From Thermothielavioides terrestris NRRL 8126 (Eukaryota; Ascomycota; Sordariomycetes; Sordariales; Chaetomiaceae), in the NCBI RefSeq assembly GCF_000226115.1, contig NC_016457.1, positions 9,920,001 to 9,984,000 of the forward strand: a stretch of 64,000 nucleotides of DNA. The letters run 5' to 3'. The notes beneath the pieces were generated by a model. That model saw nothing but the letters and a program-made list of their open reading frames with translations, made no database searches and had not been told where the DNA came from. The translations under genes were made by a program, and so were the position numbers. Positions 22,401-34,125 of this stretch are shown in pieces. Numbering within the stretch: position 1 is the stretch's first letter; the number at the start of each line of letters is the position of its first letter.

Positions 22401-23399
22401 TATTACTTGTTGACAAACTCATTGTAGCTAAAGCACTTCTAATAGCTAGTTAGCATCTTAGAAGCGAAGGGGTTTAGGATATACTATAGCGTCGTTCTAC
22501 CGCTAGTAGATTTTACTAGCTTAGACGAGGTCTCTATTATATAGTACCTATTCTTATAGGTCTAGGAGCTAATATAGTTGCTATAAACTACCATATATAG
22601 GATCTAGGATAACGTATAGGCAATATATAGCTTATAAGAGGATCTTAACTACATTCTAGGGAAGCTGTTAAGCAAGGTTTAGGAGGATCTACAATAGGTT
22701 TAAAGGTTAGATATTCCTTTATTTATATCTTAGTAATAAGTAGCAATATATAGTTCTCTAATTAAGTACTAGCTAGCTATTAGACTATATTACCTTATAT
22801 CCCTAATGCTACCTTCAACTTTAAGGAACTTTGTAATAATTGATAGCTAGAAGTTAGAGGATTAGTAGCTAGCTAGCTACTAGACTATAAATAAGTTGCT
22901 TAGTTCCTAGCCGATTAGTATACTTAGAAAGGAGTTTCTACAATACTGAGATATAGTAAGTATTGCTAGTGGTCTAAGTTTTAGCCCTTAGCCGAACTTT
23001 ATAGAGTTGATCGAAGTTTCTAAAAGGGGGCTTAACACTATATAAAATCGTAGATAAATAGAAATTTTATCCTAACCCCTAAGCTTAGCTTTATAAAGAA
23101 ACTAGAGAAGGAATATAAGTATAGAGGAGGTATTAGCTAGCTACTTTTCTATTGCTAGTCTAGATACTTCGTAGTTAGATAATTCTAAAAAATAAACAAT
23201 ATTTACTCTATATAGTTAATATTGAAACCTTTAATTCTTTGAGAATTATATAGGTATATAGGCTATACCTTTTTCTACTACCTTAGAGCCCTCTACCCAC
23301 TTCTTCTTCCTTTCCTTCTTCTAACTTTATAGCTATAGCTATTGCCGTCTACCTACCTATATATACTACTATTGTATAAATTAATTTAAAGCTATTTCC

Positions 23400-25009
23400 A
23401 TCGTCGCTATCGCTAGGAAGCTAATTAGCTATATTGTAGCTTCAATCTATACTTTTTATATACTCTATAAGTCAATTAAGTCGAAAAATCGGTCGAAATC
23501 GCAGTAGTAGCAGTAGTATTGCAATTAGTAATAGCTAATTAAGTTATATAGCAACTTTAAATATAACGATATAGAGCTATATAAGGAGAACAACCCCTCT
23601 ACTATCGTTAACAACGATGCTCTCGCTACTAGTAAGCAGCTAGCTCCTACCGCCCCCCTAGCCTCCGCCGCTAACCCTCTTACCGCCCCCGACTAGCAGT
23701 AGTAGCGCCTCCAACCCTGCTCTATACACCCTACACGCCCTACGCCTACTACTACTACTACTACTACTACTACCAACAAGGGCGCTACTAATAAGTAGCT
23801 AGCTCCTACTACCCCCCCCGCCCTAGCTACCGCCCCTCCTACCACCCTTAGCTAGCAGTAGTAGCGCTTCTACGCCTACCTTATACGTTCTACGCCTACT
23901 ACTACTATTAACACTAGTACTAGTAGCAAGGACGCTACTAGTAAGTAGCTAGCCCCCTCTGCCCCCCTAGCCTCTACTACTCTTAGCTAGTAGTAGTAGC
24001 GCTTCTATATATGCTCTACGCCTATTACTACTATTAACACTAGTACTAGTAGTAAGAACGTTGCTAGTAAGTAGCTAGCCCCCTCTACTCCCTCTACCCC
24101 CCTTGCCTTAGCCGCCCCCCCTATTACCCCTACTACCTCTATTAATAAGGGCAAGTCTAAGCTAGTTACATTTAACAACCTTTAGAAGCGCCTAGCTAGG
24201 TTCTTAGGTACAAAGTCTTTAGTAAAGAGTACTATTTAGGTGCTAGTTAGTAGCTAGCTAACATTAAGTAGATAAAAAAAAAGAAGAAGGAAGAGCCTAA
24301 CTATAGTAAAGTATAGACAGTGCTATATATAGTCTATATTATATATATCTATAATAGAGATATATAGGCCTACTATTTCTAAGAGAGTAAGTATAGTATT
24401 ATATTTTTTAATATATTAGATTTATATTCACTAACTAGTATATAGATCTAGGCAATATATACTAGGAGTATATTAAATAAAGCTATACTAAGTCCTACGT
24501 TTTTATAAGTAATATTAACTAATAAACGACTACTAGTCTAGTGCTAATAAGCTACTAGTAGTTGCCCTCTATAATTTAGCTAGAGATTGTTAAGTAGTAT
24601 AAGTAAATCCTTAAAGTCGATAAAGACGAGCCCTTGCCTACTAACCTTAAGGCGTAGAATAGGCGTTTAGTTATAACTATTTATAAGCTATATAGCTCTA
24701 TAGCTACTTTATATTTATATTCAACTAACTAGTACTAAAAGGCACGATATATAAAGAGACCGCTACTACCCTGCCCCTAGCCAACGCTAGTATACCTATG
24801 TCTAGTGCTCCCACCGCCTCTATAGCTTACCTTTTACTTACTAAGGCTAAGCCCTAGCAGAGCATTGAGGAGAGAGTTGCTCTAGTAGTAGAGCGCTAGG
24901 CTATAGCTACTAAGTAGCTAGCCACCGCTATTGAGGAGTTAGCCTAGTTGGCTTAAGATGCCCTAGAGGAGGCTAAGCAATATATTAAAGCCTTAACCTA
25001 GATATATAG
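23400..25009 (+). pseudogene. second, low-complexity reading frame of the MULE-like element (interrupted)
   Basis: Reading TAG/TAA as mutated Gln codons, the plus strand gives a Thr/Pro/Ala/Ser-rich repetitive protein with recurring ATSKQLAP and LSQQQQRFY blocks (23600-24140), then a basic segment near 24150-24240 and an acidic/Ala-rich likely coiled coil with IEERVALVVER and IEELAQ (about 24860-25000). The Gypsy element is inserted right after this. No known family recognised. The copy is dead; the frame is inferred through stops, so it is a hypothesis. Confidence 0.45.
23600..24140. repeat. imperfect tandem repeats of about 125-155 bp in the second frame
   Basis: Four copies of a block around gctactagtaagtagctag (near 23615, 23785, 23935, 24060) each followed by a C-rich tract and a cttagctagtagtagtagcg word. 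Also contains a (CTA)n run at about 23745-23770. Confidence 0.65.
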
Positions 25010-25269
25010 TGTTACGGACCAAGCTATACCCGGGCTAGGTATATAGGGCTACGCCTAGGATCTATAGCGGTCCTATAACAGGCCCGCCACAGGCCTAAGG
25101 CGGACTCGCCTCGCGCCCAGAATAACATTGGCCCGAGCCCCTTGTACGCAAGCCCTTAAAAACTCTATATACGAGAACCGTAGCCTATACTTCTCCTTTT
25201 CTCTCCTTAAGGTAGTTAAATAGAACATCGTACGCTTATCTATAGACGCTATAAGGCTAGTACATTATA
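25010..25269 (+). repeat. 5' LTR
   Basis: Direct copy of 32307-32566 with scattered C/T and G/A differences. Same length, 260 bp. Confidence 0.93.
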
Positions 25270-25549
25270 GTTCAACTACCTTTAGGTAGATAGAACAGTT
25301 GTTGCTTCTAGGCGTAGACGAGAGTAGTACACTAGGCGTTTCGACGTCGATACCGAGCGGACTGGACACTACTATAAACAACCTAGGCGTCTCGTAGGTT
25401 CTAGACCTAGACTAGGTCTATAAACACTTCTAAGTTTTATAGGAAACGATTGTATAGTAAAACGTAACTATCGAGGAACTTTATATAGCCTAGATCGCTA
25501 TAGCTTAGACTATAAACGCCCTTACGGTGGCCTACGCCCCGGCTCCAAC

Positions 25550-28500
25550 GATTGACGTTGCAGCTCTAGTAGCTCCTAGGACATAGCAAAAGCGCCTCTT
25601 TATAAGACAACCCTTCGACGATAAAAAGGAACTCTTTACTGTCTAGAGGGCTATAATAGTATATATCCTAGTAATAGACTAAGACTTTATCGGAGGCCCC
25701 TACAACTAATAGATATTTATTTAGAGGAACCTTAGCTAGGGAGTTTAGGCTAAGGTCGTAGCCTTCTATAAGTTGGGAGGGCCCTACTATAATTACGACC
25801 TAGGAGTGTTCCTCGAATACTTCGTAACCGTTTATATAGATCTTTATAAATAGGTTATAGCTTTGATAGAGCTAGATATACTTCGCTAGGGAGACAACGA
25901 GCTATTCTTCTTCTTTTTTATTTACTTTAAAGTAAAGCTATCGAAGGCTAGAGGACTTAATTGGAGTAATAAAGTACAATTTATTAGACTATAACAATAC
26001 CTCTCCTCGAAATTAAAGTATATTATAATAGGACAAGGGGTTTTATAGAACGACTATGCTATAGCTATTACGAAGTACTATAAGATCGTTATCGACCTAG
26101 AGGCCCTTTGCTTAGAGGAACGACATTAGTGGTCCTAGGGTAAGTGACCTAGGCCTAATATAGATATAGAGAAGGATATAGACAGAGATATACCAATGAC
26201 CGGGATTAACGTAGCCTATATTGCCCTCGCTTAGGGGGGAGCTAATAGGGGCTATAGAGGAAAGTAGTAGTAGAATAGAGGAAAGCGAAGCGTGAACGTA
26301 CTATAGGCGAAGTAGATAAACGACGAAGTATATATAGTATATTAATAGGCTAGAGCCTATATCCGTTGTAGGCGCTAGGGTCATTTCGTAGCCGCTTATC
26401 CCTTTGCCTTAGCTAAGAGGCTAGCTCCTTAGGTCGATATTAATAAACTAGAGGCTAAGGAATAGGTAGAGGAGGACTCCTCCTCTAAAGAGGAGGAGAG
26501 AAAAGAGTAGCCCCTATACAAAGTCTTATATAGGGGCCGAAAGGACTTAGCCGTTTATAGAACGAGTTTATAGAGATTAGAGAGAGAATAGATAAGCTAC
26601 CTTTTCTAATCTCTATTTTCCTAAACTCCTCTAGTTTTATAAATATATAAGTAGATAGTAGGTGCTAGAGCTATAGAGCTATTAACGAAAGAGTATATTA
26701 GCGGTTAGAGATTAAGTAAATAAGTCTACTAACTCCCTATACCCTAGGCATTGTAGTTAAAGGGGTGTAAATTACAAAGAAAATTATATATATTGCCTAG
26801 GTTGTAATAGATATCGATAGGTAGATTAATATTGCTATATTCTATATAGTCCTAGGACTAGTTTATAACGTTATTTTAGAGCTCCCCTAGATGAACTATT
26901 ATAGGATTGTACTAGACCTAGCTAACGGGGTCTTTACTATTAATTTACAAAGCAGTCTATAGGTATATAAGTACTCCTTGTAGTAGAAAGAAACCAATAC
27001 TACCCTAATTATAGGCGTAGTATTTATAGGCTTAGCCTATAGGGTATAAAAGAAAAAGTCTAAAGGAGCTTAAGATATGTTCCTCGTTACTAGTATCCAT
27101 GAGATGACTACTATACTAAGGGCGGCCGTCTTCTAGCCTAACGTCGACCTAGACCCGAAGATCGCTCTACTAGAGGAGCTACGAGACTTCGCTGACCTCT
27201 TCGACAAAGAAAAGGCGAATGGTCTACCTCTCTATCGAAGGAAGGCCAACTATTATATCCGTCTTAAGACGGGCCTAGATAAGAAACCTCCTAAGCTTCT
27301 ATAGGGACCTTTATACAATATACTAAAGGACTATCTCCTAGAGATTTAGAAGTAGGTCGTAGACCTAATGGACAAGGGATAGATCTAGGTAAGCTCCTTA
27401 TCAGCGGCTACCTTAGTCCTTTTTATAAAGAAGCTAGGAGGGGGATAGAGGTTCTATATAGATTATTAGGCTCTAAATAAGATTACTAAATAAGACCGGT
27501 ACTTGTTCTCTTTGATTAAAGAGACTCTCTAGTCCCTAGCTAGGGCTAAATAGCTTATAAAGCTAGACGTTAGAGCTACCTTCTATTGTATCTAGATAGC
27601 TAAGGGGGATAAGTACTTTATAGTATTTTATATAAGGTTTAGGCTATTCGAATGGCTAGTCTACCCCTTTAGGCTTATAGATACTTCTATAACGTTCTAA
27701 AGATATATCAACAACGCCTTTAGCTTAACGCTAGGGGACTATATAACGATATACCTTGACGATATCTTAGTATACTTAAGTAGAAGCTAGAAGAACTATA
27801 TAAGGAAGGTATATAAGGTCCTCCGGAGGCTAAGAGATATAGGCTTTAACCTAGACCTTAAGAAGTATATATTTATAGTGAAGGAAGTTAAGTACCTAGG
27901 GTATATTGTAGAAGTAGGAGTCTATATCCGTCCTAACCCTAAGAAGATTAAGGCTATCTATAAGTAGGAGGTACCCTATAGAGTCTAAGGAGTATAGAGC
28001 TTCCTTAGGTTCATTAACTTCTATCGCGACTTTATCTCCAACTTCTCTAAGAAGATAGCTCTATTAATATGTTTTACCTATAAAAATGTCCTATTCTACT
28101 AGGGCAAGGAGGAATAGGAGGCCTTCGATATACTTAAGGCTACGTTTATATTAAAGCTGATCCTTGCTTAGTAGGATCCTAAGAGAGAGACGATTATAGA
28201 AGCGGACTATTCTAGTATAGTATTTAGTAGGTACTTGTCTTAGTAGAAGGAGGATAGGGTCCTTTACCCTATAGCCTACTACTCTATAAAACTAAGCTCT
28301 ATTAAATACAACTATACTATCTATAACAAAGAGCTATTAGCTATTATCTTATACTTTAAAGCCTAGTCGACAAAGCTTCGAAGTGTAGTAGCCTCCTTCA
28401 CTATCCTAACCGACTATAAGAATCTTAAGTACTTCACTTAGCTATATCTAATTAGCGAACGATAGGCCAAATAGGCGGAGACACTCTCCTTATTCAACTT

Positions 28501-30210
28501 CGAGCTAAAGTATTAGCTAGGATCCTAGGCCTTACGCCCTAATACGCTCTCCTAGCGCGAATAGGACGAGCCTAAAGACAACTAATATATCGCCTAGCTA
28601 CTTCCCTTGATCAAGGTATATTAGACTAGCGTATAGGAGGAGGCTAGGCTACTTATAGGAGAAACGCTCTTCGAGGATAAGTAGCTCGCTACCCTATAGA
28701 ACAAAGGTGTTACTAGAGACGAGTACTATATTTACTAGCTCTAAGCTATCTATAATAAAGCTTAGAAGTTTCTTAAAGAGGCGAATATAGCGTAGACCTA
28801 GATCGTAGACTACTCCTTTAATATACAAAGCGTACTCTAGTTCTATAGCTATCTCTAGCTTTCTATATAGAAGCCTCTAACCACTATAATTATCTAGTAG
28901 ATTTATAACTTGGCTATATTAGGATACCTAAGGTACAATAGGCTATTTAAAATGCTCTAGAGAGATTACTACTAGGACTTTATATCGTCTAATATAAAGC
29001 GGTTCATTAGGAACTATAATCAGTGCTATCGAAGTAAGATCTTTCGACAATTACGTCAAAGGCTTCTATAGCCTTTGCCTATCCCTAATCGCTTTTAGAA
29101 ACAGATCTCTATTGACTTTATAACGAACCTCCCTATAAAAGATAAAAGAGTGTCTAGCTACCTTATAGTAATTATCGACCGTCTCTCTAAATATATATAG
29201 CTCGAAGCAATATACTCGATAGGAGTAGAAGAGTATACCCTTCGATTCTATAACGTATAGTAGCGTTTCTATAGGTTCCTAACCTAAATTATAACCGACC
29301 GTAGGTCGGATTAGCTAAATAGGTTCTAGACTACGTTGTATAAGGCGGTAGGGGTAGAGCAGCTCCTATCGACTTCTTACTATCCCTAGATAGATAAAGA
29401 GATAGAGCAAGTCAACTAAGAGGTATAGATAATCCTTTGGATCTTCGTCTCCTTTATATAGTACAACTAGCCTAAATATCTCCTAGTCTACTAGTTTGTA
29501 CTCAATAATAAAGACTCGTCTATAACCGGAGTAAGCTCGAACTACCTTCTCTATAGGTTCGATATAAGCCTTATATAGCTTATTATAATCTCGACGATAC
29601 TTGTGGTATCCCTAGAAGGTCGCGTCGCTAAGTTCCTCTATCACTTGAAGGAGGGGATAGAGTAGACCTAAGTAGCTATTGTATATATATAATAGCGGTA
29701 GTAGACAAATATAAACCGCTCTCGCCGCTTAGCTAAGAGGTTCTAGGTAAAGGACGAGGTATAGCTCTTTCTATATAATATAAAGATGAACCGCCTTAGT
29801 AAAAAGCTTGACTAACTGAATACTAAGTATAAGGTAGTCGCGGTGCTAACTTTGCTAACGATAATGTTCGATGTACTAAATGGTCTATACCCAACCTTCT
29901 ATATTAACTTAGTTGAGCAAATGGCTTCCGACTTACTCCCTTTATAGAAAGTTATAAATAAGAGACTAGACCCTATATAGGTTATATTGGAGGAGGGTAT
30001 TCCCTAATAGGAATATAGGGTAGAGGCGATCTTTAAAGCTTAGAATATAAGAGGGAGAAGGAACAACTACAATATATATATTAAGTAGGTAGGTTATAAT
30101 AAACTAATATAGAAGCCTTTAAAGAACTTCCTAGAAACTGCTATACTCAACGAGTTTAAATAGGAGTAGAGAGATATATAATATAATAATAGGCTAGTAT
30201 TGAATTAGAG
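25550..30210 (+). pseudogene. RIP-degraded Gypsy gag-pol
   Basis: Plus-strand frame with TAG/TAA in place of Trp/Gln codons. A Gag-like helical region is followed by a zinc knuckle reading CRRxGHFVAAYP (about 26360-26400). Reverse transcriptase follows: VSSLSAATLVLFIKK, then LIKLDVRATFY, and the active-site strand TIYLDDILVY at about 27750-27780. RNase H motifs (IIEADYSS near 28195, YNYTIYNKELLAII near 28320) come next. Integrase shows ISIDFITNLP near 29110 and IITDRRSDQ near 29290. The end (about 30015-30180) reads VEAIFK...NNYNIYIKQVGYNKL, a chromodomain-like tail. Not translatable as it stands. An intact protease was not identified with certainty. Confidence 0.88.
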
Positions 30211-30319
30211 GAGGAAGGGGAAACGTTGTATTTATATATAGACTACCCTATAAAGACTAGCTATTTAGACAAATATAACTATATAGGCGTAGAAAAACTA
30301 TAATATATCTGAGTCTAGT

Positions 30320-31590
30320 TATCCTCCTAAACCTAAATAGAATAGAACTATATATAAAAAAACAATAGGACGTACTAGTGGCGTTACTTATTTAAGGTCT
30401 ATAACGGGACCTATGTCGATGATCTCTTCCTTATCTTTGAACAGGTATATAGGCGGAGCAGGCGTACAAAAGGGTAGAGTAGCGATATAAAGGGTCTAAG
30501 GCGAGGGCTATATATACGTTTGATAGGCGTATAGTACATCCTCTACTAGGGAGGAAGGGCGTCGACTATAGTGTAGATTATAGGTGGAGAAACGTATATA
30601 GGGAGAGTGGTAGAGGTAGGACCCCTAAGGGGTATAGATAGACGAGGGGGCAGTAAACGCAATAATATAGTCTACAAAGCGTAAATTCGTCTCTAGGACG
30701 GTTGCCTAAGACTATACTATAGTATAAATAGCCTCTACGATATACTGATTCTCTTGCTAGGAGGAATCGAGATGTTGTACTATATATTTAATTAGGTAGC
30801 TATAATGCTATATAGCGAGGTTGTCCTAAGGAGCCTAGTATAGAACTAGGGCTCTTCGCTAGCCTAGGGTTGAAGAAGATGAAGGGGGGGCTAGAAGTAT
30901 ATTAGGTACAAAGGTAGAGCGTACTAGAGACCAATACTATAGAGCTATACTAATTGCGTTATAGAAGCTATATACGAAAGTACTAAATTGTAATATTAAA
31001 ATAGTATAATAGGCTAGCTTAGTCTTAGTCTTCTTCTAGGTAGGCTTGGCGATAGCTTAGTTGTCGGTATAAAACTTAACTAAACGTTTTAGATTAGCGT
31101 ATAGAGAGGCGTTTATCGCCTAGAGTACTAGATCTTAATGGCACTTAGTATAGGCTTTAGTATATTCTAAGTAGCTTTCTCCCTAGCTTTGAATATAATC
31201 TACTAAGTTACTACGAAGAAGCTATTTAATATAATTGAGGTAGATATCTCCCTCCTTCTCTAGGAGAGCGTTATCTTTATTATTAAAATCTCTTTCTATA
31301 ATATAGCTACTAATGGTATAACGAGAGGAGTTACTATAGTTGTTGTAGTTTTGTCTAGGACGCTATTAGCTTCTAGTCTAGGGCTAGAGTAGGCCTAATA
31401 TAGGGTAATATACATTATGATCTTGGTTGTCGTCCTCTCTAGGACAACGTCCTTCACTACTATCTCTAAGAGAAGCGATTGCTATCGATATTATAGTAAA
31501 TAAGTTTCGAGAATATATTGGAATTACAAAGGAAATAGGAAGCTACTATAGAGGGCGTAGCGAGTAGATAGAATATATATAAGCTATATA
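30320..31590 (-). pseudogene. candidate antisense reading frame between pol and 3' LTR
   Basis: Reading the minus strand from about 31590 down to 30320 in one fixed frame (codons starting at positions divisible by 3), I find no TGA across about 400 codons; every stop is TAA or TAG, as expected if Gln/Trp codons were mutated. The implied protein has a mid segment rich in charged residues (NALLEKEGDIYLNYIKQLL, then ESYLEYTKAYTK), a basic KPTxKKTKTK stretch and a Pro/Ser-rich later part. Other frames of this AT-rich stretch have comparable stop density, so coding status is not proven. Product not recognised; it would be convergent with pol. Confidence 0.4.
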
Positions 31591-32306
31591 TATAGAGGAG
31601 GCAGCTAGGGAACTAAGCAAATGTAAAGAGGAAGGATTATAGGATAAGTTGAATGTAAAATAGAAATATAGTAGATACAGTTAGTAAAGTGGTTAGATAT
31701 ATAATAACGACGATAGAGCCAATACAATAGGAGTATAGACGCTAGACGACTATATAGCTTATATAAGAAGAGGTCGACAATGTATAAAGTAAACGTTCGA
31801 TAGAGCGAATAGGAAGTAAGAAAAAACGCGAAAGGCGGAAGATATATATAGGATAGAAGTACAATAGACGAGGAACGTATACGAAGTAGGATGAAGAGAG
31901 AAATGTCGATACGCAAGTAGGAGGAAGATAAAGTCGTAGGAGTAGGGAGAAGGTATACGCTAGAGACGAGAAGAGAACGTAGAGAGTGAGTTCGTATAAG
32001 GGGAGGGGTTTTATTGGCAATGGGTAGGGGGCCTATTGTACCTGATTAGCGGGTATACCTTATACGATACGGCTATCGTGGAGAAGAGCGTAGGGCAAGG
32101 AAGGGGCTAATTAGCGTCCTATAAGAGTAAGGTAAATAAATAACCTATAGCTAGGTAGTAGGATTATAGGCAATAGTACTGAGCTACCTAAATATTAGGT
32201 TAGATACTAGCGTTTACTATGATCGACCCTATACTACGCTAGATCTACGTCTAGCGCTACGCTATATATGCCCTAAATTAGCTCCTTATCTAGGAAGGGG
32301 GGGGTA

Positions 32307-32566
32307 TGTTATAGACTGGGCTATATCCGGGCTAGGTATATAGGGCTACGCCTAGGATCTATAGTGGTCCTATGACGGGCTTGCCATAGGCTTGAGGTGG
32401 ACCTGCTTTGCGCCTAGAATAATATCGGCCTAAGCCCCTTGTACGTGAGCCCCTGAAAACTCTGTACGTAAGAACCGTAGCCTATACTTCTCCTTTTCTC
32501 TCCTTAAGGTAGTTGAATGGAATATTGTACGCTTATCTGTAGACGCTATAAGGCTAGCACGTTATA
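32307..32566 (+). repeat. 3' LTR
   Basis: Direct repeat of the 5' LTR; followed by the TSD copy TATAG at 32567-32571. Confidence 0.93.
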
Positions 32567-33092
32567 TATAGGTACCTTATAAATATTAAGCAAAATATTA
32601 TAAATGTACTATACTTCTACTTTATAGCTAGCTAGTAGCTAATTAATATAGTATAGGGAAATTTAAAGTAGAAAGGGTAATAAAGATAAAGGTAAAGATA
32701 AAGGTAAGGTAGATACTTAAGTTTAATTCTTTTATTTTAATATATTTCTACCATTGCCTAGTAGCTCGCTAAGCTCTACCTAAGTCAAATACAATCTTAT
32801 ACTTCCTTAGCCTAGCTATAGCCTCTATATATAACCTGTTCTTATATAGCAAGATAGTAGTAGCTCTAAGGTAGGTTATATCACCTACTACGTAGACTTA
32901 ACTAATATAGCGTAAATACGGCAATGGCCTATAGCTAGCCTATAGCGTAAGCGCGCTATTACCTACCTTTAAGCGCGCTATACTCTAGAATATACGCGAA
33001 GACCCCCTGCCGGTATTGCTATAGTATATCGAGTTGTAGTGGGGGGGTGGCGTTGATAGGGGCCGGAAATTAGGCTTGGCGGGACCTCTTTA

Positions 33093-33494
33093 GCCATAAC
33101 CGGGAGAAGAGGGGCACCATCTGAACCCCTGTAGGCACTGTGCGGCGCTGATCGGCGGCCTCCAATCGATACGAGTGCATCAGCTGGCTCCCTCACTTAC
33201 TAACGCCAACTCACTCGTCCCCGGCCCTCCTGGGTTGTTCACTGTGTTGGCAGGAGCGGCACTGCGTTTCAGAGCTGACCTGCCCCTGCTGGCGGTCGGG
33301 CGGGTCTTTAAAAGAGGCGGTCAACAAGCTTTCTCCCCGCCGCCCGCCTCTTCCTCTTGGCTTCTTGGCTCCTTGGCTCTCCAACCATTCCCACTCTCTT
33401 GAAGCTTCTTCTCGAGCACAACACCCAAGCCTCCGATCGCAACAGTTCTTGGCTTTGCAGTCTTTTAACTACACAAGACCGACCAGCCAACAAA
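33093..33494. other. promoter region of the small Cys-rich protein gene
   Basis: About 400 bp between the composite transposon and the start codon. Includes a TTTAAAA box near 33306 and a pyrimidine-rich leader (about 33330-33420), common ahead of strongly expressed fungal genes. Confidence 0.4.
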
Positions 33495-33834
33495 ATGCCT
33501 GCTACTGCCCAAGCTCCCGAGCAGCAGCTCCCCATGGAGGCCGTCGGCGCCAACGCTGTCGTGGTCCAGCAGCCGGTTCGTTCACCACCTTTCCTCTTGT
33601 TTTCCCTCCTTCCTGCCCTCTCTGTGCTGTCCTCCGCCCGGGCGGCCCGGAGACGGTTTCCTCTCCCTGCACCTGCACTTGCGCACCTGACACGACGGGC
33701 GAAATAAATGCTGATTGAAACGTCCATCGCAAAAACCACAGACCTCTGAGCCTCAGCCCCAGATGACCCTGCGCGGTGGTGAGGAGGCCGCCTGCGAGTG
33801 CTGCTGCTGCGGCTGCGAGGAGTCGTGCTGCTAA
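33495..33834 (+). CDS. small cysteine-tailed protein, metallothionein-like end
   Basis: Two exons: 33495-33575 and 33742-33834, 57 residues. The 166 nt intron (GTTCGT donor, GCTGATT branch point, ACAG acceptor) falls between codons. The first half is Gln/Pro/Ala/Val-rich; the end reads CECCCCGCEESCC, eight Cys in the last 13 residues, preceded by a Gly/Glu hinge. There is no signal peptide and no hydrophobic helix, so it differs from secreted effectors and from CYSTM tail proteins. Dense Cys clusters suggest binding of Cu(I) or Zn, but that is inference. The frame is too split for simple ORF finding. It sits in the 1 kb between two elements sharing a TIR, yet its composition is normal, GC-rich and unmutated. 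Confidence 0.75.
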
Positions 33835-34125
33835 ACGGACCGGCGCACACCGGGACTTGCGATGGATCCCCACTCGGGGTGCACCATTGCCGGGTGGGGC
33901 CGAAGGGTGGGGAGTGATGCGTGGGGATTTGACGAGTTGATTCGAGCCGAGGAGGAACGGTCGATTCTTTCAGTTCTCAGGCGCTGAATTTATGAGTCCC
34001 GCGAATCTGGAATGCTACATGCTTCCTTCCCGTCCATGCTGAGAGTTGTCGGACTTGCTGCAACAAAGTGAACCTCCGCTTGTCTGTCTCCGTGCGACGC
34101 TTTGGCGTTTCCCGGGTCGTCGTTA

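Larger units (their letters stand above)
25010..32566 (+). mobile_element. complete Ty3/Gypsy LTR retrotransposon (chromovirus type), RIP-mutated
   Basis: Two 260 bp direct repeats (25010-25269, 32307-32566) begin TGTTA and end TTATA, probably TG...CA before mutation. Both are flanked by the 5 bp duplication TATAG (25005-25009 and 32567-32571). A G-rich polypurine tract (aaggggggggta) immediately precedes the 3' LTR. The order zinc knuckle, RT, RNase H, integrase, chromodomain-like end identifies a Ty3/Gypsy chromovirus. The gap from pol end to 3' LTR is about 2.1 kb, unusually long, and holds a candidate antisense frame. Confidence 0.93.
19306..33090. mobile_element. MULE-like TIR element (about 6.2 kb) split by a Gypsy retrotransposon
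   Basis: Both ends carry AAGAGGTCCCGCCAAG in inverted orientation (left 19306, right ending 33090), with similarity for about 25 bp, each bordered by TA. Subtracting the nested LTR element and one TSD copy (25010-32571) leaves about 6.2 kb, which contains a degenerate MULE transposase, a minisatellite and a second low-complexity reading frame. All of it is AT-rich and RIP-mutated. No 8-11 bp duplication typical of Mutator elements was found at the borders, only TA. The same TIR bounds a 370 bp element 1 kb downstream. Confidence 0.8.

Noticed and set aside
31605..32020. Two hydrophobic minus-strand frames of 92-103 codons near the 3' LTR
   Set aside because: Leu/Tyr/Ser-rich by AT bias and not clearly continuous with the antisense frame described; not counted as separate genes.
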